A stretch of 44,011 nucleotides of DNA from Actinoplanes campanulatus (GCF_014647795.1 NZ_BMPW01000041.1:1-44011), one strand, 5' to 3'; numbered from the stretch's first letter, positions 16,355-24,955 are shown. The notes: generated from the sequence alone by a model not told the origin. Made by a program: numbers and translations.

Positions 16355-17368
16355 ATGCGACGTTTCCTGTTCGCTGCGGCACTGATCGTGGCCGTCCTGG
16401 CCCCAGCGGCACCGGCCCACGCCGCGGACGCCAACATCACCTTCGTCGGGCGCTGGAACACCACGAACGCCTCGGCCTTCGTGCCCTACTGGGCCGGCGC
16501 CCACCTCCGGGTCGGCTTCACCGGCACGACGGTGAAGCTGCGCCAGCGCAATACCGTCACCCTGTGGGCCAGCATCGACGGCCGCCCGTTCACCGCCTTC
16601 ACCGGCGCCGGCACGATCAACCTCACCCCGACCGCCCTGGCCGCGGGCAACCACACGCTGACCGTCAGCTACCGGCAGGTGGCGGGTTCCTACACCGGCG
16701 ACGCCGTCTTCCAGGGGCTCGCCCTCGACGCCGGCGCCACCACGTTCAAGGCGCCCGCCCGGCCGCGGCTCGTCGAGTTCATCGGCGACTCGATCACCGC
16801 GGGCACGACCAGCAGCCAGCTCGCGGTCACCGGCTACGGCTTCAAGACCGGGGAGCAGCTCGGCTACCACCACACGCAGATCGCGATCGGCGGCATGTGC
16901 CTGTCCGAGACGGCCGACGGCTGCTGGGCGCACGAGACCCGCTACTGGATGTCCAGCGGCGGGCAGGCCGGCACCGACCTGTGGGACTTCACCCGCTACA
17001 CGGCCGACGGCGTGGTCATCAACCTGGGCACGAACGACAAGAGCCACGGCGTGACCGGCGCGAACTTCCAAGCCGAGTACATCGCCTTCCTCACGAAGGT
17101 CAGGGCGAGGTTTCCCAACGCCAAGATCTTCGCCATGCGTACGCTCATCGGCCGCTATGCGACGGAGACGCAGGCGGCCGTGCAGGCCCGCAACGCCGCC
17201 GGCGACGCCCAGGTCTTCTACGTCGACACCACGGGCTGGCTGCCAGCAGATGGCCTGAGCGACTCGGTGCACCCCAACGACAAGGGCCATCAGGCCATCG
17301 CCGACCGTCTCGTTCCCGTCATCAGCGCGAGGATCCCCCGCCTGATCAGCCCACCTGCACGGCGCTGA
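16355..17368 (+). CDS. Secreted CE2-like SGNH acetylxylan esterase
   Basis: This 337-residue protein has a signal peptide (1-23, RRFLFAAALIVAVLAPAAPA then HA), an N-terminal jelly-roll domain (about 25-135, ITFVGRWNTTNASAFVPYW to VFQGLALDAG) and a C-terminal SGNH hydrolase domain. This order is the carbohydrate esterase family 2 layout. The nucleophile lies in FIGDSITAG (S146). NLGTND supplies the block III asparagine region, and SDSVHPNDKGH supplies the Asp-His pair. It should deacetylate xylan or glucomannan outside the cell. GGAGGAGG sits 8 nt before the ATG at 16355; a GTG one codon earlier is a weaker choice. The operator at 16322 suggests induction by a plant-derived sugar. Confidence 0.85.
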   Translation: MRRFLFAAALIVAVLAPAAPAHAADANITFVGRWNTTNASAFVPYWAGAHLRVGFTGTTVKLRQRNTVTLWASIDGRPFTAFTGAGTINLTPTALAAGNHTLTVSYRQVAGSYTGDAVFQGLALDAGATTFKAPARPRLVEFIGDSITAGTTSSQLAVTGYGFKTGEQLGYHHTQIAIGGMCLSETADGCWAHETRYWMSSGGQAGTDLWDFTRYTADGVVINLGTNDKSHGVTGANFQAEYIAFLTKVRARFPNAKIFAMRTLIGRYATETQAAVQARNAAGDAQVFYVDTTGWLPADGLSDSVHPNDKGHQAIADRLVPVISARIPRLISPPARR

Positions 17369-17653
17369 CCTCCCCGGCATCGAACATCCGCTGGTCACCG
17401 GCCATCGGCTCGGCATCGCCACCGACCTGCTCACGATGAACGCCCGCGCCGACGGCCATGCCGCACTCCTGCCGGCCGACCCCTCCCCCGCGCCGGCGCG
17501 GCCCCACGCGGACGCCGTGGAAGGCTGGTGGGCCGCCTGCGGAATAGCTGATGATCTTGTTCAGCTGGTCGCCAGCCCGGCCCACCGCATCCCCTTGCCG
17601 TGCGAGGCGAACGGTTCGCCGGCGAATTCCCGGCTCCACCCAGCCCGTGACGG
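17369..17653. other. Apparently non-coding or decayed stretch
   Basis: This 285-bp stretch follows the esterase gene. A plus-strand open frame here starts GADLPGIEHPLVTGHRLGIA and continues past 17500 with WWAACGIADD, but it has no recognisable family, start or ribosome binding site. I see no terminator. I treat it as decayed sequence. Confidence 0.3.
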
Positions 17654-17803
17654 TCAGGCGGGTTCGCGGACGTACTTCGCGTTCTCCCGCGGTGTGAAGT
17701 CCCGGATGGCGCGCTGGCCGGCCGGCGCGAGCACCTCGCCGATCGGCCCGCACACCTCGCACAGCGTGACACGGATCGCCCGTGCTGACCTGCTCGCCTT
17801 CAC
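17654..17803 (-). CDS. Small CxxC protein
   Basis: A 49-codon frame starts at a GTG (17803) and reads RVTLCEVCGPIGEVLAPAGQ, then IRDFTPRENAKYVREPA, before a TGA. The CEVCG pair looks like a metal- or redox-type CxxC, and the second half is rich in charged residues as in a real soluble protein. Amino-acid composition is far more natural than in the other five frames, which are arginine-rich. No strong ribosome binding site is seen, and the family is unknown. It may be the tail of a decayed larger gene. Confidence 0.4.
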   Translation of the reverse strand: MKASRSARAIRVTLCEVCGPIGEVLAPAGQRAIRDFTPRENAKYVREPA

Positions 17804-17821
17804 CGGCCCCGTATTGGAATG

Positions 17822-18043
17822 CTATTCCGGCGCAGGAACTCCTTCGACCTCGTCAATTCGGCAATTGAGGGCGACCCAAACGTCTTGCATGGTGTCGAAG
17901 CGCCCTCCCGCCCACTCCTTCTCGAACCATTCCAGCTCCTCACGAAGGATTTGGGCCCGCTGCACCGAGGTGACAGCCGAGATGTCGGCCGTGGGATGTG
18001 ACTGTTCAGACATGCCTGGCATCCCAGCACGGGGGTACGACAT
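17822..18043 (-). CDS. Small hypothetical protein
   Basis: This 73-residue protein is acidic and helical in its core: TSVQRAQILREELEWFEKEW, then FDTMQDVWVALNCRIDEVEG. The start at 18043 is favoured by GGGGAGGG placed 6 nt upstream; ATGs at 18022 and 18013 are alternatives. No family is recognised. Its location beside orphan genes and a lipoprotein remnant suggests an accessory function. Confidence 0.55.
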   Translation of the reverse strand: MSYPRAGMPGMSEQSHPTADISAVTSVQRAQILREELEWFEKEWAGGRFDTMQDVWVALNCRIDEVEGVPAPE

Positions 18044-18150
18044 CTTCGGCCCTCCCCACCTGGGGTGAGAGGGCTCCGATTCGTTGCTCCAGGGAACTTG
18101 GGCTGACCAGCCGATACGCCGGCTCGTTCAGGGGCTCAGCCTGGCCGATC

Positions 18151-18689
18151 ATGGAGTTCAGATGGCGAGCCGGGCTGGCGCTGGTCATGATGGCAGGGCT
18201 GGCTATGACCGGTGCCACGGCTGGCTGCGGGCTGCCGCTACCGGCCATCGAGTCGGGTCGGTCCGATAATTTCTCCTTTCCCTATCCGACCGAAGGGCGG
18301 CCGGAGCGCATCGCCATCGACCACAACACTTTCGAGGCCGAGAATGTCGGGCACACCGCCGATGGCGGACAGTTCTTCCTGACCACGCCCTTCGAGCCGG
18401 GCGGCCGAAGTTTCGTCGCGCTGTATCTCTTCGACCGCGACGGAGGTTCGTCAAGGCGGAAATCGATCCTTTCGACAAGGAGCTCTACCAGCGCCGGCTC
18501 AAGAACCTCGGCAAGGTGACTTTCGACCGAATCGTGGTCGAGCCCTTCGAGGTTGAGCGGTTCAGCCAGACCTTCGGGCTCATCATCGACGAGCCGACTA
18601 CCCATGGCGAGCTCTGGTGGGTCACCGCCGAGCCCGGCAACTACATGGCCATCGCTCCACCTTGGAACCTCGGCGAATACGAAACCTGA
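18151..18689 (+). pseudogene. Frameshifted lipoprotein gene
   Basis: The ATG at 18151 opens a signal peptide with a lipobox-like end (LALVMMAGLAMTGATAGCGL). The sequence then reads FSFPYPTEGRPERIAIDHNT and SFVALYLFDRDGG. At about 18445 this frame turns into an arginine/serine-rich tail. The sense continues in another frame as FVKAEIDPFDKELYQRRLKN, FDRIVVEPFEVERFSQTFGL, TTHGELWWVTAEPGNYMAIA and LGEYET before a TGA at 18689. Restoring one base between DRDGG and FVKAE gives a single protein of about 179 residues. The second half keeps perfect protein-like composition, so the lesion is recent, or a sequencing error. The family is not recognised. Confidence 0.65.
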
Positions 18690-18793
18690 GGTCACCTCAC
18701 CACCGATTCGCGCGCACTTCTGCCGCCGGTCGCGGGATGTCGATGAGGGCACCCTCGAAGACCGGACCTGGCTCGAGGCAGGTGTCACGGGCC

Positions 18794-18799
18794 TAGGAT
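18794..18799 (+). promoter_or_regulatory. -10 hexamer TAGGAT, probable leaderless start at 18807
   Basis: TAGGAT ends 7 nt before the ATG at 18807, with no Shine-Dalgarno sequence. It overlaps the in-frame ATG at 18798, which argues for the later start. Confidence 0.5.
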
Positions 18800-18806
18800 G
18801 TGCCTG

Positions 18807-19562
18807 ATGTTGCGCTTGAAACGGCACTGGTCGGCGGCGTGGGAGTACGATTTCGCGGCCCACGGGGTCTGCGACGATGAGACGTACAGCCGTTTGCCGC
18901 GGCTTCCGGAGCATCTGTTCACCGGTGACTTCGGCTGGCTGACCGCCGACGCTGCCGGAGCGGATGCCGCCTGCTATATGCAGCCCGGTGCAGTGCCACG
19001 GCTCGCGATGCGGGAAGTGGAACACCGGCTGGCTCGTGAGGGCCTGTACCTCCCACCCTCGTTCGTCACCTTCATGACCGATACGGCACTGCAGCAGAGA
19101 GTTCCGTCCCGCACAGATGACGTCTGGCGAATGTCGGATCCGGCGCCGAGCCCGTTCGAAGAAGACGGCCGTCTGCTGGAATTCATGCACGACTCCCAGG
19201 GAAACTGGTACACGTATCTCTACCTTGCCGCTGACGGCTCCTGCCCGGTTCTCGGCAGTTACGGCATGGCCACCCCGGAGCGGGGCGAGGAACCGGAGGA
19301 ACTGCCCCGCGAGTCGCCGGTGGAGTATCTGGGAATCACGTTCTGGATGGCGCCAGACTTCGAGCAGTTCCTCTACCGCTACTGGGTCGACAGCGTCATC
19401 TGGCTCCACCTCGTCCACCAGAAGCGCCCCACCTCCGAACTGCCTCCCCGAGCGCTGGAGTACCTCACGCTGCTCCAGGACCCGGATCGCCCTCCGCTCG
19501 ACACCTGGCCGGCGCCAATGACGTGGGCGAGAAACAACCCGAACCAGCTCAGACTGTGGTAA
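18807..19562 (+). CDS. Hypothetical protein, possibly SMI1/KNR4 (SUKH)-like
   Basis: This 251-residue soluble protein contains LYLPPSFVTFMTDTALQQRV in the middle, followed by WRMSDPAPSPFEEDGRLLEF and NWYTYLYLAADGSCPVLGSY. The order LPPSFxxFM, then an acidic stretch, then WYxYLxxDGxxPVL recalls SUKH/SMI1-KNR4 proteins, many of which are immunity proteins. The match is by eye and weak. The ATG at 18807 is chosen over 18798 because a -10 hexamer covers the earlier one. Neighbouring genes are orphans and no toxin gene is visible beside it. Confidence 0.6.
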   Translation: MLRLKRHWSAAWEYDFAAHGVCDDETYSRLPRLPEHLFTGDFGWLTADAAGADAACYMQPGAVPRLAMREVEHRLAREGLYLPPSFVTFMTDTALQQRVPSRTDDVWRMSDPAPSPFEEDGRLLEFMHDSQGNWYTYLYLAADGSCPVLGSYGMATPERGEEPEELPRESPVEYLGITFWMAPDFEQFLYRYWVDSVIWLHLVHQKRPTSELPPRALEYLTLLQDPDRPPLDTWPAPMTWARNNPNQLRLW

Positions 19563-19816
19563 ATCACCCCGCACACTGCGCCGGAATCTCATGAATCGGT
19601 TACAGCTGAATGACCGCAGCAACGCGCTGATCTGCCGCAAGTCGCACAGCTGATACAGCGATGGAATCAGCGTCGAACTCCAAGAGGAATCCGAATGGAA
19701 CATCGTCCCGGATGCCGAAGTTACTCAGCGTATTCGGTTCATGGTCTCGAGACTGTAGGGAGCATCACTGTCTAGCCGCATTCCGTGTATGGCGGTTGGC
19801 TACGATGCCGACCGTG

Positions 19817-20185
19817 CTACCGAGGGTCGGCGGTGTCCCAGGCGTACTGGAACTGATGCGGGTTGAGCTGCCACTCATGCAGCACGGTCAACAGCTCGGA
19901 CTCGTTGGCTGCGGCCGCGCTTCGCAGCAGGATCGATCCGATGTCGTAGTCGAATCCGTCGAGCAGTTCGGCGTTGTACTCTCGGTGCTCGATGCGGAAA
20001 GACCGGGCAGTGCTCTTATGGGTCCAGCCCTGACGGCGAGCCTCTGCATCCCGTTCGACCGCCCTCGGCGTGATGTCGACGAAGGCACGCCGTCCCGGAG
20101 CCGTGGCAGGCAACTCAACCGCCAGACGTCGACCGAGCCGTAGGGCAGACAGTTTCTCGGTAGGCCAGGCCAACTCGTCTGTCAT
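19817..20185 (-). CDS. Hypothetical protein
   Basis: This 122-residue protein begins TDELAWPTEKLSALRLGRRL and contains FVDITPRAVERDAEARRQGW, FRIEHREYNAELLDGFDYDI and a C-terminal LLTVLHEWQLNPHQFQYAWD. GAGGA lies 6 nt before the ATG. No family is recognised. The composition is typical of a soluble alpha/beta protein. It lies in the accessory patch between the SUKH-like gene and the transposase relic. Confidence 0.6.
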   Translation of the reverse strand: MTDELAWPTEKLSALRLGRRLAVELPATAPGRRAFVDITPRAVERDAEARRQGWTHKSTARSFRIEHREYNAELLDGFDYDIGSILLRSAAAANESELLTVLHEWQLNPHQFQYAWDTADPR

Positions 20186-20224
20186 GGCAATCCTCGATGC
20201 TCCGCGAACACGACATTACCGTAG

Positions 20225-20389
20225 ATCTCCGCCTCCGGACCGATTGCCTACATCACGCTCAGCTACAGCCGGGCCGCCGAGGTGTCGCTCTACGCGGCAG
20301 GACTGGCAGCGCGGTTCGGACTCATCTGCTTCGACCCACAAACGGGACGGTTGCGGCCCGGCGACGGCGAAGAATCCGCCCGGCCATAG
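20225..20389 (+). pseudogene. C-terminal fragment of a hypothetical protein
   Basis: Between two in-frame stops lie 54 codons that read GPIAYITLSYSRAAEVSLYA and GLAARFGLICFDPQTGRLRP. The pattern ARFGLxxFDPQTxRLRP looks like the end of a small actinobacterial protein that I cannot name. There is no start codon or ribosome binding site, so this is a remnant. Confidence 0.4.
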
Positions 20390-20490
20390 TCGTCGCAACG
20401 CCAGGCTCGTCGAGGCGACGAACACTGATCTGCCGCTGCCGGCGCTCGACCGGCGCGCCGCCGTCACGGTCGGTGGTCGTCGGCGCCGGA

Positions 20491-20855
20491 GGCCCGGCCA
20501 CGATTCCGTTGTCCGGTCGCAGCCTGAACCACCTCGCACACCTGATCCGAGCCCACCGTGACCAGCGGCGATCCCGGTGGCGGCGCCTCGGCTCGGGCCG
20601 GCAAACCCTGCTCGCCCTGCCCACCTGCGTAACGGCGACACCTTGACCCGACTCGCCGCCAGGTTCGAGATCGGCGTCACGACGGCATGGCGATACGTCA
20701 GAGGCTCATCTGGGTGCCGCCCTGCCCGGCGCGGTCCATGACCTGACCGCCGCCCTCGCCCACCGCATCATCAACCTCCTGACCAGGGAAAAGGTGATGA
20801 CGCTCGCCGACAAGGCCTACCAAGACGCCCTCGGCAGCATCCGGACCCCTATGCC
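20491..20855 (+). mobile_element. Degenerate IS5-type transposase relic
   Basis: Pieces of a DDE transposase of the IS5/DDE_Tnp_4 group appear in order on the plus strand but in different frames. The N-terminal part is TIPLSGRSLNHLAHLIRAHR with SRWRRLGSGRQTLLAL. After a frameshift near 20625 comes RNGDTLTRLAARFEIGVTTA with WRYVR. After an internal deletion near 20695 comes ALPGAVHDLTAALAHRIINL, then VMTLADKAYQDALGSIRTP. The catalytic centre and both ends are gone, and no inverted repeats are visible. It marks past insertion in the accessory patch. Confidence 0.7.
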
Positions 20856-20869
20856 ATTTCACTATGGTT

Positions 20870-21205
20870 TCAGAGCGGGGAGGCGGTCAGCTGGACCACC
20901 AGGCCGGTGAGAACCAGGCCGGCCAGGACCCAATAGGTCACCGCGGTCCGGCGCAGCCCGTTCGCCCGCGCGACGCTGGCGATGCCCAGTGGCGCGAGAA
21001 CGAAGAAGATCAGACCCACGACACCCAGAAGGATGGGGAGCTTCTCGACCACCTCGTAGATGCCGCCAGTGCGCTGCGAGTAGAAGTTGGCCCAGGACAC
21101 CCAGGCGAAGTAGAAGCTCAGCACGGCCAGGCCGGCCGAGGCGAACAGCCATCCCACGGTGAGAGCGGCGATCGTAACGGGCGCCGCGGCCCCGGACTTC
21201 GACAT
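20870..21205 (-). CDS. Small membrane protein
   Basis: This 111-residue protein has about three hydrophobic segments: TIAALTVGWLFASAGLAVLS, LPILLGVVGLIFFVLAPLGI and YWVLAGLVLTGLVVQLTAS. The N-terminus is short and polar (SKSGAAAPV). No family is recognised. The ATG has no strong ribosome binding site. It stands alone between the transposase relic and the ABC transporter operon. Confidence 0.65.
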   Translation of the reverse strand: MSKSGAAAPVTIAALTVGWLFASAGLAVLSFYFAWVSWANFYSQRTGGIYEVVEKLPILLGVVGLIFFVLAPLGIASVARANGLRRTAVTYWVLAGLVLTGLVVQLTASPL

Positions 21206-21589
21206 AGATCAATTCTGCCGGATCGGTGCAAGGGATTCTGACCCGCGGCGATGTAGGCGCGCCGGAGGCCGAGGCCGGACGCGGCGGCCATGGATGCGGC
21301 CGTGGAGCCGTGCCGGCTCGTTCAGCAGTTCAGCCATCCGCCGGCATTCCCCGCACAGCGGCATCGCGGCGACATCGCTCCACGTGTCCTTGAGGATCTC
21401 GACACCGACCTCCCGATGCGGCCGTGGCCTGCACCGTCACGATGAAGATTTGGCGACATCACGCCCGCTGAGCCGCGGTAGGACAGAGTCCCGAGTACGA
21501 CTACAAGCCCTGCGCCGGGACATTTGTCACCGCGGACCGGGTATCCATGGTTCTGCTCGCATCGCCCCGGCGTTCCTAGCGTGGACGGT
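21206..21589. other. Intergenic stretch with a decayed minus-strand frame
   Basis: This 384-bp gap has no complete gene. On the minus strand a frame reads VEILKDTWSDVAAMPLCGEC, then RRMAELLNEPARLHG, over about 21290-21410, which looks like real protein with a CGEC pair. It has no start codon upstream, a stop lies just before it, and it turns arginine-rich downstream. It is probably a gene remnant. The right end carries the exporter promoter. Confidence 0.4.
21577..21582 (+). promoter_or_regulatory. -10 hexamer TAGCGT of the ABC/two-component operon
   Basis: TAGCGT ends 7 nt before the ATG at 21590 and there is no Shine-Dalgarno sequence, which fits a leaderless transcript. Confidence 0.5.
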
Positions 21590-22351
21590 ATGAATGCCGT
21601 TGCGGTACACCTGTCCAGAGTCACCCGGTGCTTCGGTGCTGTCCGCGCTGTCGACGATCTCGACCTCACGATCGAGGCCGGCACTGTGGTGGCCCTGCTC
21701 GGCCCCAATGGCGCCGGCAAGACCACCACCATCTCGATCATGCTGGGTCTCGCCGCGCCCGACGCGGGCACCGTGACCCTGTTCGACAGGCCGGCCGCCG
21801 ACGCCGTCCGCGCCGGCAGGGCCGGCGCGATGCTGCAGGATGCCGGGTTCGTGCCCGGCGCCACTGTTCGTGACGTGGTCGACCTGGCCCGCGCTCTGTA
21901 CCCGCATCCGCTCGACACCGAGTCGATCCTCGCCACAGCCGGCCTCGAAGGCCTGGCGAGCCGGCGGGTGGACCGGCTCTCCGCCGGGGAGACGCAACGC
22001 GCCCGGTTCGCCTTCGCTCTCGCCGGTGACCCGGACCTGCTCGTGCTCGACGAGCCCACCACGGGCATGGACGTCGCCGCCCGCCAGCGGTTCTGGACCG
22101 CCATCCGTGCCTACGCCGCCGACGACCACACGGTGCTGTTCAGCACCCACCAGCTGCACGAGGCGGACGACGTCGCCGACCGCGTCGTGGTGCTCACTGC
22201 CGGCCGCATCGTCGCCGACGGCCCGCCCGCAGAGATCCGGGCCCTGGCCGGTGTCGGCACCTCAGCCAGTCTGGACGCGGCATTCCTCGCCCTGACCACC
22301 GGCCCGGTGGCCGGTGGGCCGGCGACCAGGACCGCCGAGACGGAGCACTGA
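21590..22351 (+). CDS. ABC transporter ATP-binding protein (ABC-2 exporter)
   Basis: This 253-residue nucleotide-binding subunit has Walker A GPNGAGKTT (38-46), signature LSAGETQRARF, Walker B LLVLDEPTTGMD and the H-loop FSTHQLHEADD. It belongs to the CcmA/DrrA-like ATPases of ABC-2 drug or lipid exporters. Its ATP hydrolysis should drive the membrane subunit encoded directly downstream, with which it overlaps (TGATG at 22349-22353). A histidine kinase and NarL-type regulator follow, a common cell-envelope or antibiotic stress module. The start is set by the leaderless -10 element. Confidence 0.92.
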   Translation: MNAVAVHLSRVTRCFGAVRAVDDLDLTIEAGTVVALLGPNGAGKTTTISIMLGLAAPDAGTVTLFDRPAADAVRAGRAGAMLQDAGFVPGATVRDVVDLARALYPHPLDTESILATAGLEGLASRRVDRLSAGETQRARFAFALAGDPDLLVLDEPTTGMDVAARQRFWTAIRAYAADDHTVLFSTHQLHEADDVADRVVVLTAGRIVADGPPAEIRALAGVGTSASLDAAFLALTTGPVAGGPATRTAETEH

Positions 22352-23079
22352 TGCGCGCCTACCTACGATTCGAACTGCGCCGGCTGGCCCGCGACCCCCG
22401 GCTCATGTTCTTCTCCGTCATCGGACCGGTCGCCACCTACCTGATCTTCTCGGGCTGGTCCGCGGGCGACCGCCTCGAAGGCCTGGCCGCGCCGGTCGCC
22501 GTCATGATCGGCCTGGCCGGGTACGGCGCCGTAGCCGGCGTGCTCATGGTCGGATCGGCGGTCTCCCAGGAGCGCGCCGCCGGCTGGCTGCACCAGCTGC
22601 GCGTGACCCCGCTGCCACCCGGGCAGGTCGTCGCGGTGAAGGCCCTGATCGGCTCGATCACCGCCATTCCACCGGTGATCACGGTCGGCATCGCCGCGTC
22701 GGTTCAGCACCACGTCGAGCTCAGCGCCGGCCGATGGTGCGCGCTGCTCCTGCTGATGTGGGCCGGCACCGTGCCGTTCGCGTTGCTCGGGCTGGCCATC
22801 GGCTACGGCTTGTCCCCGCAGATCGCCGTCCCGGTCAACTTCCTGGCCTTCCTGGCCCTGTCGGTGCTCGGCGGCCTGCTCGCGCCCGCCACCTACTTCC
22901 CGGGCGCCCTGCGGCACCTGGCCCACGCGTTGCCGACCTACCGGTACGCCGAACTCGGCTGGCGCTCCGCCGCCGGACACCCACCCGCCCCCGCCGGGCT
23001 GGCCGTCCTCGCTGCCTGGACCCTGCTGTTCGCCGCGGCCGCAACCTGGGCCTACCGGCGCTCCACTGTGCGCCGCTGA
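22351..23079 (+). CDS. ABC-2 type exporter permease
   Basis: This 242-residue membrane protein has six hydrophobic segments, starting after RAYLRFELRRLARDPRLMFF, a typical ABC-2 permease N-terminus. A conserved cytoplasmic stretch ERAAGWLHQLRVTPLPPGQV precedes helix three, and PATYFPGALRHLAHALPTYR is the family's pre-helix-six motif. It forms the pore of the exporter with the ATPase upstream. The two genes overlap by one base, so translation is coupled. The substrate is unknown. Confidence 0.9.
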   Translation: MRAYLRFELRRLARDPRLMFFSVIGPVATYLIFSGWSAGDRLEGLAAPVAVMIGLAGYGAVAGVLMVGSAVSQERAAGWLHQLRVTPLPPGQVVAVKALIGSITAIPPVITVGIAASVQHHVELSAGRWCALLLLMWAGTVPFALLGLAIGYGLSPQIAVPVNFLAFLALSVLGGLLAPATYFPGALRHLAHALPTYRYAELGWRSAAGHPPAPAGLAVLAAWTLLFAAAATWAYRRSTVRR

Positions 23080-23086
23080 CAGCCGA

Positions 23087-23092
23087 TACGGT
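23087..23092 (+). promoter_or_regulatory. -10 hexamer TACGGT, internal promoter before the kinase
   Basis: TACGGT ends 7 nt before the ATG at 23100 and there is no ribosome binding site, so the kinase/regulator pair may also be transcribed separately from the exporter as a leaderless mRNA. Confidence 0.45.
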
Positions 23093-23099
23093 GGCGATC

Positions 23100-24251
23100 A
23101 TGTCCGGTTCCCCTACCGAGCCCGTCGACCGCAGCGGGCGGCGTCGCGGCCTGGTGCTCGTGGCCGTCCACACCGCATGGCTGTGGCTCCTGCTGCCGGC
23201 CGCCGCCGCGGTCACGGACGGCCGGGTGCACCCGGTGCCGCCCGCCGCCGCCGGACTGGTCGTCTTCGTGCTGCTCTACCTGGCTCTCGTGGCCGTGCCC
23301 GTCGCGGCGCTGCCGGTGCGACCGGCGGCGCACCACGCCGGGCTGGCCCTGCTCGCCCTGCTCGGCATCGGCCTGGCCACCGCCTACGCCGCCGACTCCG
23401 ACGGCTGGCTGGCCCCGCTGTTGTACGTGTGCTCGGCCGGCGCGATCGGCCTCACCCGGCCGGCCTGGGCGTTCGCCTGGGCCGGTGGCAGCGTCGGCGC
23501 CGTCCTGCTGATCGGCGCCGTCCACCGGCTGCCCGCCGGCGACATCACTCCCACCGCGCTGATCACCGCCCTGGCCGGCACCTCGGCCATCGCGTTCGTG
23601 CACTTCGTCAGGCTGGTCGGGGAACTTCGCCGTACCCAGCGCGAACTGGCCAGGACGATCGTGGAACGCGAGCGGCTCCGCTTCGCCCAGGACCTGCACG
23701 ACCTGCTGGGCCACACCTTGTCGTTGATCGTGGTGAAAGCCGAGGTGGTCCGCCGCCTCACGGTGACCGACCCGCAGCGCGCCGCCGCCGAAGCCGCCGA
23801 GATCGAGGGCATCGGCCGCACCGCCCTCACCGAGGTCCGCGAAGCCGTCACCGGATACCGCGGTCACGACTTCAGCCGCGAGCTGACCAACGCCCGCACG
23901 GTCCTGGCCGACATCGGCATCGACGTCACCGTGACCGAGGACGGAAACCCCCTCGGCGCCGCAGCCGACGACACCTTCCGCTGGGTGCTCCGCGAAGCGG
24001 TGACCAACCTCCTGCGCCACAGCCGGGCCACCCGCTGCGACATCACGGTCAGCACGGACGCGCGCGGATCGGCACTGACCATCAGCGACAACGGTGTCGG
24101 CGGCCGGCCCGAACCGGGCACCGGCCTGCGCGGCCTCACCGAACGACTCGAACAGACCGGCGGCACCCTGCACCTCGGCGCCACACCCGGCGGCGGCCTA
24201 CGACTCACCGCCCGCATCCCCGCCACCCTGCCGGCAGCGGTGACCGGATGA
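23100..24251 (+). CDS. NarL-type sensor histidine kinase (HisKA_3)
   Basis: This 383-residue kinase has an N-terminal polar stretch, about five transmembrane helices (residues 18-175), a HisKA_3 dimerisation domain with FAQDLHDLLGHTLSLIVVKA (phosphorylated histidine in DLHD) and a HATPase_c domain with REAVTNLLRHSRATRCDITV (N-box) and ISDNGVGG (G1). There is no sizeable extracellular loop, as in DesK-like and intramembrane-sensing kinases. It should phosphorylate the regulator downstream, with which it overlaps by 4 nt (ATGA). It likely senses the state of the membrane or the exporter's substrate. Confidence 0.92.
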   Translation: MSGSPTEPVDRSGRRRGLVLVAVHTAWLWLLLPAAAAVTDGRVHPVPPAAAGLVVFVLLYLALVAVPVAALPVRPAAHHAGLALLALLGIGLATAYAADSDGWLAPLLYVCSAGAIGLTRPAWAFAWAGGSVGAVLLIGAVHRLPAGDITPTALITALAGTSAIAFVHFVRLVGELRRTQRELARTIVERERLRFAQDLHDLLGHTLSLIVVKAEVVRRLTVTDPQRAAAEAAEIEGIGRTALTEVREAVTGYRGHDFSRELTNARTVLADIGIDVTVTEDGNPLGAAADDTFRWVLREAVTNLLRHSRATRCDITVSTDARGSALTISDNGVGGRPEPGTGLRGLTERLEQTGGTLHLGATPGGGLRLTARIPATLPAAVTG

Positions 24252-24853
24252 TCCGGCTGCTGCTGGCCGAGGACCAGGGCATGATGCGCAGCGCCCTGGC
24301 CCTGCTGCTCGACCTCGAACCCGACATCGAGGTGGTTGCCCAAGCCGGCACGACCGCCGAGGCCCTCGACGCCGCCCTGCGCGTCCGCCCCGACGTGGCA
24401 CTGCTCGACATCGAGATGCCCGACGGCAGCGGCCTCGACACCGCGGCGACATTGCGCGACAAGCTGCCCGGCTGCCGGGTGCTGATCCTCACCACCTTCG
24501 GCCGGCCCGGCTATCTGCGCCGGGCCATGGAAGCCAGCGCGACCGGTTTCCTGGTCAAGGACGGCCCGGTCGAGGAGTTGGCCGCAGCGGTCCGCCGAGT
24601 TCTCGCCGGTGAACGAGTCATCGACGCGGCGCTGGCCGCAGCTGCCCTGTCAGCCGGGCCCAACCCCCTCAGCGACCGCGAGCGCGACGTCCTGCACGCG
24701 GCAGTGGACGGCGCCACGGTCGCGGACATCGCCGGCCGCCTGCACCTGTCCGAGAGCACGGTGCGCAATTATCTGTCTGCCGCGATCGGCAAGACCAGCA
24801 CCCGCAACCGTATCGAGGCGGCACACCGGGCCAGATCGAACGGCTGGATCTGA
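24248..24853 (+). CDS. NarL/FixJ-family response regulator
   Basis: This 201-residue regulator has a receiver domain (1-120) with acidic pocket LLLAEDQGM, phosphorylation site LLDIEMPDGSG (D54) and lysine in FLVKDG. It ends with a LuxR-type helix-turn-helix (about 138-200: PLSDRERDVLHAAVDGATVA, DIAGRLHLSESTVRNYLSAA). It is DesR-like. The 4-nt ATGA overlap with the kinase shows coupled translation. Its likely target is the promoter before 21590. Confidence 0.93.
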   Translation: MIRLLLAEDQGMMRSALALLLDLEPDIEVVAQAGTTAEALDAALRVRPDVALLDIEMPDGSGLDTAATLRDKLPGCRVLILTTFGRPGYLRRAMEASATGFLVKDGPVEELAAAVRRVLAGERVIDAALAAAALSAGPNPLSDRERDVLHAAVDGATVADIAGRLHLSESTVRNYLSAAIGKTSTRNRIEAAHRARSNGWI

Positions 24854-24912
24854 AGGCATCCGAGCTGCACGGCAACCGGGGACTCGTGACATGGCCGACA
24901 CGCCATGAAGAT

Positions 24913-24946
24913 CGCCTGGACGGGGCAGCGCTCCCCCGTCCAGGCG
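24913..24946. terminator. Bidirectional terminator hairpin
   Basis: A perfect 13-bp stem (CGCCTGGACGGGG, 8-nt loop, CCCCGTCCAGGCG) lies between the convergent response regulator and phospholipase A2 genes, 10 bp past the phospholipase stop codon. Confidence 0.8.
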
Positions 24947-24955
24947 GATCACCAC

